A stretch of DNA of 9,605 nt from JAFGOM01 sp964428385 (lineage in GTDB: Archaea; Halobacteriota; Methanomicrobia; Methanomicrobiales; Methanospirillaceae): assembly GCA_964428385.1 (NCBI GenBank), contig CAYRYR010000103.1:1-9605 (forward strand). The letters are read 5' to 3'. This document shows positions 6,519 through 9,605 of the stretch, piece by piece. The notes beneath the pieces were generated by a model that had not been told where the DNA came from, searched no databases, and saw only the letters and a program-made list of their open reading frames with translations. How positions within the stretch are numbered: the stretch's first letter is position 1; every line of letters starts with the position of its first letter. The translations under genes and the position numbers were made by a program.

Positions 6519-6527
6519 ATATATTAA
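6519..6527 (-). promoter_or_regulatory. TATA box of the iron-sulfur flavoprotein gene
   Basis: On the minus strand the element reads TTAATATAT, centred about 25 bases before the A of the start codon at 6497. With the usual archaeal TATA-to-start distance, transcription would begin at or within a few bases of the ATG, so the mRNA should be leaderless. No Shine-Dalgarno sequence precedes the ATG, which agrees. The element is nearly palindromic (AATATATTAATA at 6518-6529 on plus) and might also serve a plus-strand transcript. Confidence 0.55.
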
Positions 6528-6906
6528 TAGCACGACCAGAGGAAGCACCTGCATAAATGAAAGGTATTGAACCTGATATGTTGGATGGAGTATCTATTTA
6601 CTAATCAGTATGGAGTACGGGAATGTGCATCATGTATCCTGATGCATGACAAACACAGAAGTATTATGTATATCGCTTGATAGCGATGCAGATTTCATGT
6701 ATCAAAAAATGGATATATGGCTCTGATTTTCTTTAAGCTCCATATTTCCCTGGTTAGTAAAAGAGGTTTTCAATCGTGTTTTTGCGATCAACAATTACCA
6801 GCGTTTTAGGTAATACTGTTGTCGCAGTTCGTTATTACCTGAAAAAGTGACAGATTCTGCATACTGGAAAAAGGAGTCCCGGAATTAGTATCTCCGTATT
6901 TCATAA
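6528..6906. other. Intergenic region with hairpins and no gene
   Basis: No reading frame of useful length is present; the ATG at 6557 (+) opens only 14 codons. Three hairpins are visible: TGCATCA/TGATGCA (6626-6632 with 6640-6646), ATCGCT/AGCGAT with a TGAT loop (6672-6677 with 6682-6687), and the long one at 6804-6844. The 9-mer TCATGTATC occurs twice (6630-6638 and 6695-6703). The right part serves as the 3' region of the beta-helix gene. The left part could encode a small RNA, but no known RNA family is recognised. Confidence 0.5.
6804..6872 (-). terminator. Probable terminator region of the beta-helix protein gene
   Basis: Downstream of the stop at 6907, the minus strand shows two T5 runs (plus-strand A5 at 6868-6872 and 6842-6846), which suit archaeal oligo-T termination. 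The second run leads into a hairpin in which AGGTAATA (6808-6815) pairs with TATTACCT (6833-6840). It extends to about 12 bp with flanking T/A pairs (6804-6807 with 6841-6844). A third ATTACC lies at 6794-6799. Confidence 0.42.
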
Positions 6907-9597
6907 TCAAGGATATGAGGATTCAAAGATGGATGAAAGAGTACCATTCTGATTCATCCAGATCCAGTATGCAGTTCCCGGGTACAACAATTGGGTATCT
7001 GAATGGATGCCGTCTCCTCCATTGATAATGGAAATGTTATATCGTTGCAGATTGGCATTAAATCCGATGGCAGTCGCCCAGATGTCCTGCACAGAAAGAA
7101 GTGTATCCCGTGCTGACGTTGCTACGAGTCCTGAAAATCCGATGGCATTCCATCCTTTGTACACATCTTTTTTTGGTGGTGGATAAATTGGGTCATCTCT
7201 GAAATAAAGACCCAGAGAACTTGATTCTGTTACATATATCCAGTACCCAAAAAGGGGCTCAATAGGCGTGTTTTTTGTTATAACATCCCATTGTTCTGAA
7301 ATGGGGTTATATGTTACGATACTTCGGCCTCCGGTATTGAGATCAGAAAAGATTTCTCCGGTATTCTTTCCTTCACAGAGGGTCTTTGGAACAGCGACAT
7401 AATTCCATCCTGATTCCAGAACAAGGAAGTAATCAGGTCTGTCCACAGGGATATAGAATGATGTTTCATTGATTAAGGGATATGAATCGGTATTGTTTCC
7501 TGCTACCTGATAGTTTTCTTCTCCCACACCATTCCCATTGGTATCGGTTCCCAGATACTCACTCCAGTAATTACCAAGGTATCCATAAAATGTCTCATCA
7601 TGATAACGGTATACGACCTGTTCAGGTGTAGAAAACCAGTTGTTTGAATCAGAACTCATACCATATACCTCAGATCCTAGGTTTTGTGTGGTAATAAAAT
7701 CATTCAGCATAAACGTATTGTTATATACGTATTCTGATGCTGGATCTATCAAAAGTGGCTTATTTAGGGATTCGAATTTATTTCGTTCAATGATATTTTC
7801 CATTGCGGGTTGAGCTTTTCCTGCACCCCCATATGCATCAACCTGAAGACCGTCTTTTGTTCCGGTAATGGTGTTATCTGATATTTTCATATGTGAAGAC
7901 CCCATGACAGATATACCACAGGAGCGTGATTCAGATGTGTTAGTTATCTGATTTCCCTCAATGATGCCATATTTTGAGACTTGTGCTACGATTCCTATTT
8001 GAGCATCATTGATGGTATTAAATTCGATTCTATATGGTTCTTCAGGGTTTGTGGCTACCTCATCAAGATTAATTCCAATAAATCCTCCTGAAATGGTATT
8101 ACTTGTAATATCAGAGGAAGTAAGATCGGCAATCGCTGCTATTGCGTTGATGTTATCGATTGCATAATTGTTATTAATTTTGATGTGAGATACATTTAAA
8201 AGGCCAATTCCTATATGTCCGTTATCAGATATCTGATTGGTATAGACATCCCCTTCCTCTGTCTCTGCCAGCAGTATTCCCTGATCAACATATCCTGATA
8301 TTTCACAGTCATGAATTGTTACATTTTGTGAATCTGTCACAAATAGGCCAAACCCATCAGAAGAATGAAATGAAATATCGCTGATTGTTATGTCTTTTGA
8401 TTTATCTATAAGAATAGAGGCAGGCTGAACTTTAAACTGAGTCCCATCGAGGAGGAGTCCGTTACGATTTGCATAATACAGTATCGGTTTTGTATCTACC
8501 GTGTTGTTAGTAATTGATGTTTCAGGGATATCTGCTCCCATAACAGAGAGCCAGATTCCATGTGTATTGCCTGAAAGAAAATTATTCTGTAGAGTACCTG
8601 AATTATTTTTCAGGGAAAGTCCAAATCCCTTAGTGTCTATAATAGAGTTATAACAAACACTGCTGTTAGTGAGGCTGTCGATATAAAGTGCTGCTTTCAT
8701 GGAATCATCTATATCATCAGCATAGACTTCATTGGCATCGAACTGATTATATGATATGTCAGATCCAGATACAAAAAGGAGTGATAATCCTCCCTCTTTA
8801 TGGTTATTTGCAATAATATTGTTTGTAATAATTGAATCTGATAGTTCATCAGCCAGCATTGCGGGAGAACAGTTCCGAATTTCTGAACCGGTTATTACTG
8901 AATCGCTGATATTTAAAAAATCAATTCCAGTCTCATCAATATCCACAATAACAGAATCTGAAATTAGCAAATTGCTTGTTGTACTGTCGCTTGAACCGAT
9001 TCCCCCCTGGCAATCAGATATCGTAACACCCATCAGATGAATATTGTTGACATTCTCATTGAGTGTAATGCCATAATGAGATTGATATCTGGTACTACTT
9101 CGATTTCCGTTGACAATGGCTAAATCCTGTAGAATAACTCCTGACTTTTGTATTGTAACAGGATCATCCGTTCCCTGGCCATCTATGACTGGAGGGAAAG
9201 AGGGATCTGCTGCTAAAAGATGTACCAATTTGTCAATCGTTACCCCTTCAGGATAAGTACCACTATCGATAAGTATGATATCCCCATCAGATGCATGGGT
9301 TATTCCATCTGATATTGTATGATATTCCTTGTCAGGACCGACATGAATGACAGAATCTAATGAATGAGTTGATTTGTCTGTGTCGGTTGCAGATGATATC
9401 AATAGAGGCTCTTGTAATTCTGATGAGGGTGGTATGGTAGTGTCGGTCAGGAATCCGACCCCGGAAGAAGATGTAAGTATGGGATAGATACTATCTTTTT
9501 GCATTTCTTGACTGTGATTAAAGATGATTTCCGTCTCTCCCGCAGATACCTGACACAGGAGGAGAAATAAAAATAGCACACTAATTATTTGTTTCAT
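6907..9597 (-). CDS. Secreted right-handed beta-helix (NosD-like) surface protein
   Basis: The 896-residue product starts with a Sec signal peptide (MKQIISVLFLFLLLCQVSA, cleavage near 19/20). A Ser/Thr/Asp-rich linker runs to about 80. HVGPDKEYHTISDGITHASDGDIILIDSGTY (85-115) is the typical entry to a NosD or pectate-lyase-like parallel beta-helix. Repeats such as NISDSVITGSEIRNC and HIKINNNYAIDN continue to about 640. GNYWSEY (675-681) and a D-T-N-G-N-G loop (685-690, possible calcium site) are common in archaeal NosD-like surface proteins. The C-terminus holds two related copies of a domain starting GWN (W731, W816) and ending GYWIYV or AYWIWM (W786, W878). Many N-x-S/T sequons suggest glycosylation. 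There is no C-terminal membrane segment or PGF-CTERM-like tail, so it may be released or bound non-covalently to the envelope. It probably acts as an adhesin, S-layer-associated or carbohydrate-binding protein; an enzymatic role is not shown. The ATG at 9597 fits the signal peptide. The upstream control region lies outside the window. Confidence 0.88.
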   Translation of the reverse strand: MKQIISVLFLFLLLCQVSAGETEIIFNHSQEMQKDSIYPILTSSSGVGFLTDTTIPPSSELQEPLLISSATDTDKSTHSLDSVIHVGPDKEYHTISDGITHASDGDIILIDSGTYPEGVTIDKLVHLLAADPSFPPVIDGQGTDDPVTIQKSGVILQDLAIVNGNRSSTRYQSHYGITLNENVNNIHLMGVTISDCQGGIGSSDSTTSNLLISDSVIVDIDETGIDFLNISDSVITGSEIRNCSPAMLADELSDSIITNNIIANNHKEGGLSLLFVSGSDISYNQFDANEVYADDIDDSMKAALYIDSLTNSSVCYNSIIDTKGFGLSLKNNSGTLQNNFLSGNTHGIWLSVMGADIPETSITNNTVDTKPILYYANRNGLLLDGTQFKVQPASILIDKSKDITISDISFHSSDGFGLFVTDSQNVTIHDCEISGYVDQGILLAETEEGDVYTNQISDNGHIGIGLLNVSHIKINNNYAIDNINAIAAIADLTSSDITSNTISGGFIGINLDEVATNPEEPYRIEFNTINDAQIGIVAQVSKYGIIEGNQITNTSESRSCGISVMGSSHMKISDNTITGTKDGLQVDAYGGAGKAQPAMENIIERNKFESLNKPLLIDPASEYVYNNTFMLNDFITTQNLGSEVYGMSSDSNNWFSTPEQVVYRYHDETFYGYLGNYWSEYLGTDTNGNGVGEENYQVAGNNTDSYPLINETSFYIPVDRPDYFLVLESGWNYVAVPKTLCEGKNTGEIFSDLNTGGRSIVTYNPISEQWDVITKNTPIEPLFGYWIYVTESSSLGLYFRDDPIYPPPKKDVYKGWNAIGFSGLVATSARDTLLSVQDIWATAIGFNANLQRYNISIINGGDGIHSDTQLLYPGTAYWIWMNQNGTLSSIFESSYP

Positions 9598-9605
9598 TCT
9601 GTATC

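Noticed and set aside
6626..6703. Possible C/D box guide RNA or known riboswitch between the flavoprotein and beta-helix genes
   Set aside because: No properly spaced C (RTGATGA) and D (CTGA) box pairs and no known riboswitch core could be found; only short hairpins and a 9-base direct repeat are present.
8756..9040. A 94-codon plus-strand frame inside the beta-helix gene
   Set aside because: It is antisense to repeat-coding sequence of a well-supported gene; its Ser/Ile-rich product mirrors the Asp/Ser/Asn repeats of that gene.
1..9605. CRISPR array, tRNA, rRNA or insertion sequence
   Set aside because: No regularly spaced direct repeats, no cloverleaf or rRNA signature, and no transposase or paired terminal repeats with target duplications were seen on either strand.

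Overview
The window looks like a chromosomal segment of a methanogenic archaeon, most likely of the order Methanomicrobiales (a Methanospirillum- or Methanoregula-like organism). That assignment is inference. It rests on AT-rich archaeal TATA boxes in place of bacterial -35/-10 promoters, on start codons without clear Shine-Dalgarno sequences, and on a family mix typical of methanogens: an HTH-CBS regulator of the COG2524 type, an iron-sulfur flavoprotein with a compact cysteine motif, and a large NosD-like beta-helix surface protein.

Layout. Positions 1-926 hold no convincing gene. They carry a probable terminator of an upstream gene, several hairpins, a GC-richer patch with a very small doubtful ORF, and a TATA box for the first gene. 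Positions 927-1808 (+) encode a transcriptional regulator with an N-terminal helix-turn-helix and two C-terminal CBS domains, followed by a strong hairpin (1848-1892). Positions 2038-4011 (+) encode a fusion of a CHAD domain with a calcineurin-like phosphodiesterase. A 332-base gap with competing hairpins and one doubtful small ORF leads to 4344-5948 (+), a Ppx/GppA-family phosphatase with a C-terminal HD domain. This gene overlaps, tail to tail by six bases, an iron-sulfur flavoprotein gene on the minus strand (5943-6497). That gene has a TATA box placed for a leaderless mRNA. A 409-base intergenic region with hairpins separates it from 6907-9597 (-), a secreted parallel beta-helix protein with a signal peptide and a duplicated C-terminal Trp/Tyr-rich domain. 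The start of this last gene lies only eight bases from the window end, so its promoter is outside.

How the genes may work together. CHAD domains are known polyphosphate-binding modules, and Ppx/GppA enzymes hydrolyse polyphosphate or (p)ppGpp. The co-directional CHAD-phosphodiesterase and Ppx-HD genes therefore suggest a polyphosphate or phosphorylated-nucleotide turnover module. The adjacent CBS-domain regulator, of a type that often senses adenine nucleotides, could link it to energy status, but nothing in the sequence proves this. The flavoprotein and the surface protein are probably unrelated to it. The CHAD-phosphodiesterase fusion beside Ppx-HD is the best candidate for an under-described system here. 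The rest is fairly ordinary methanogen chromosome.
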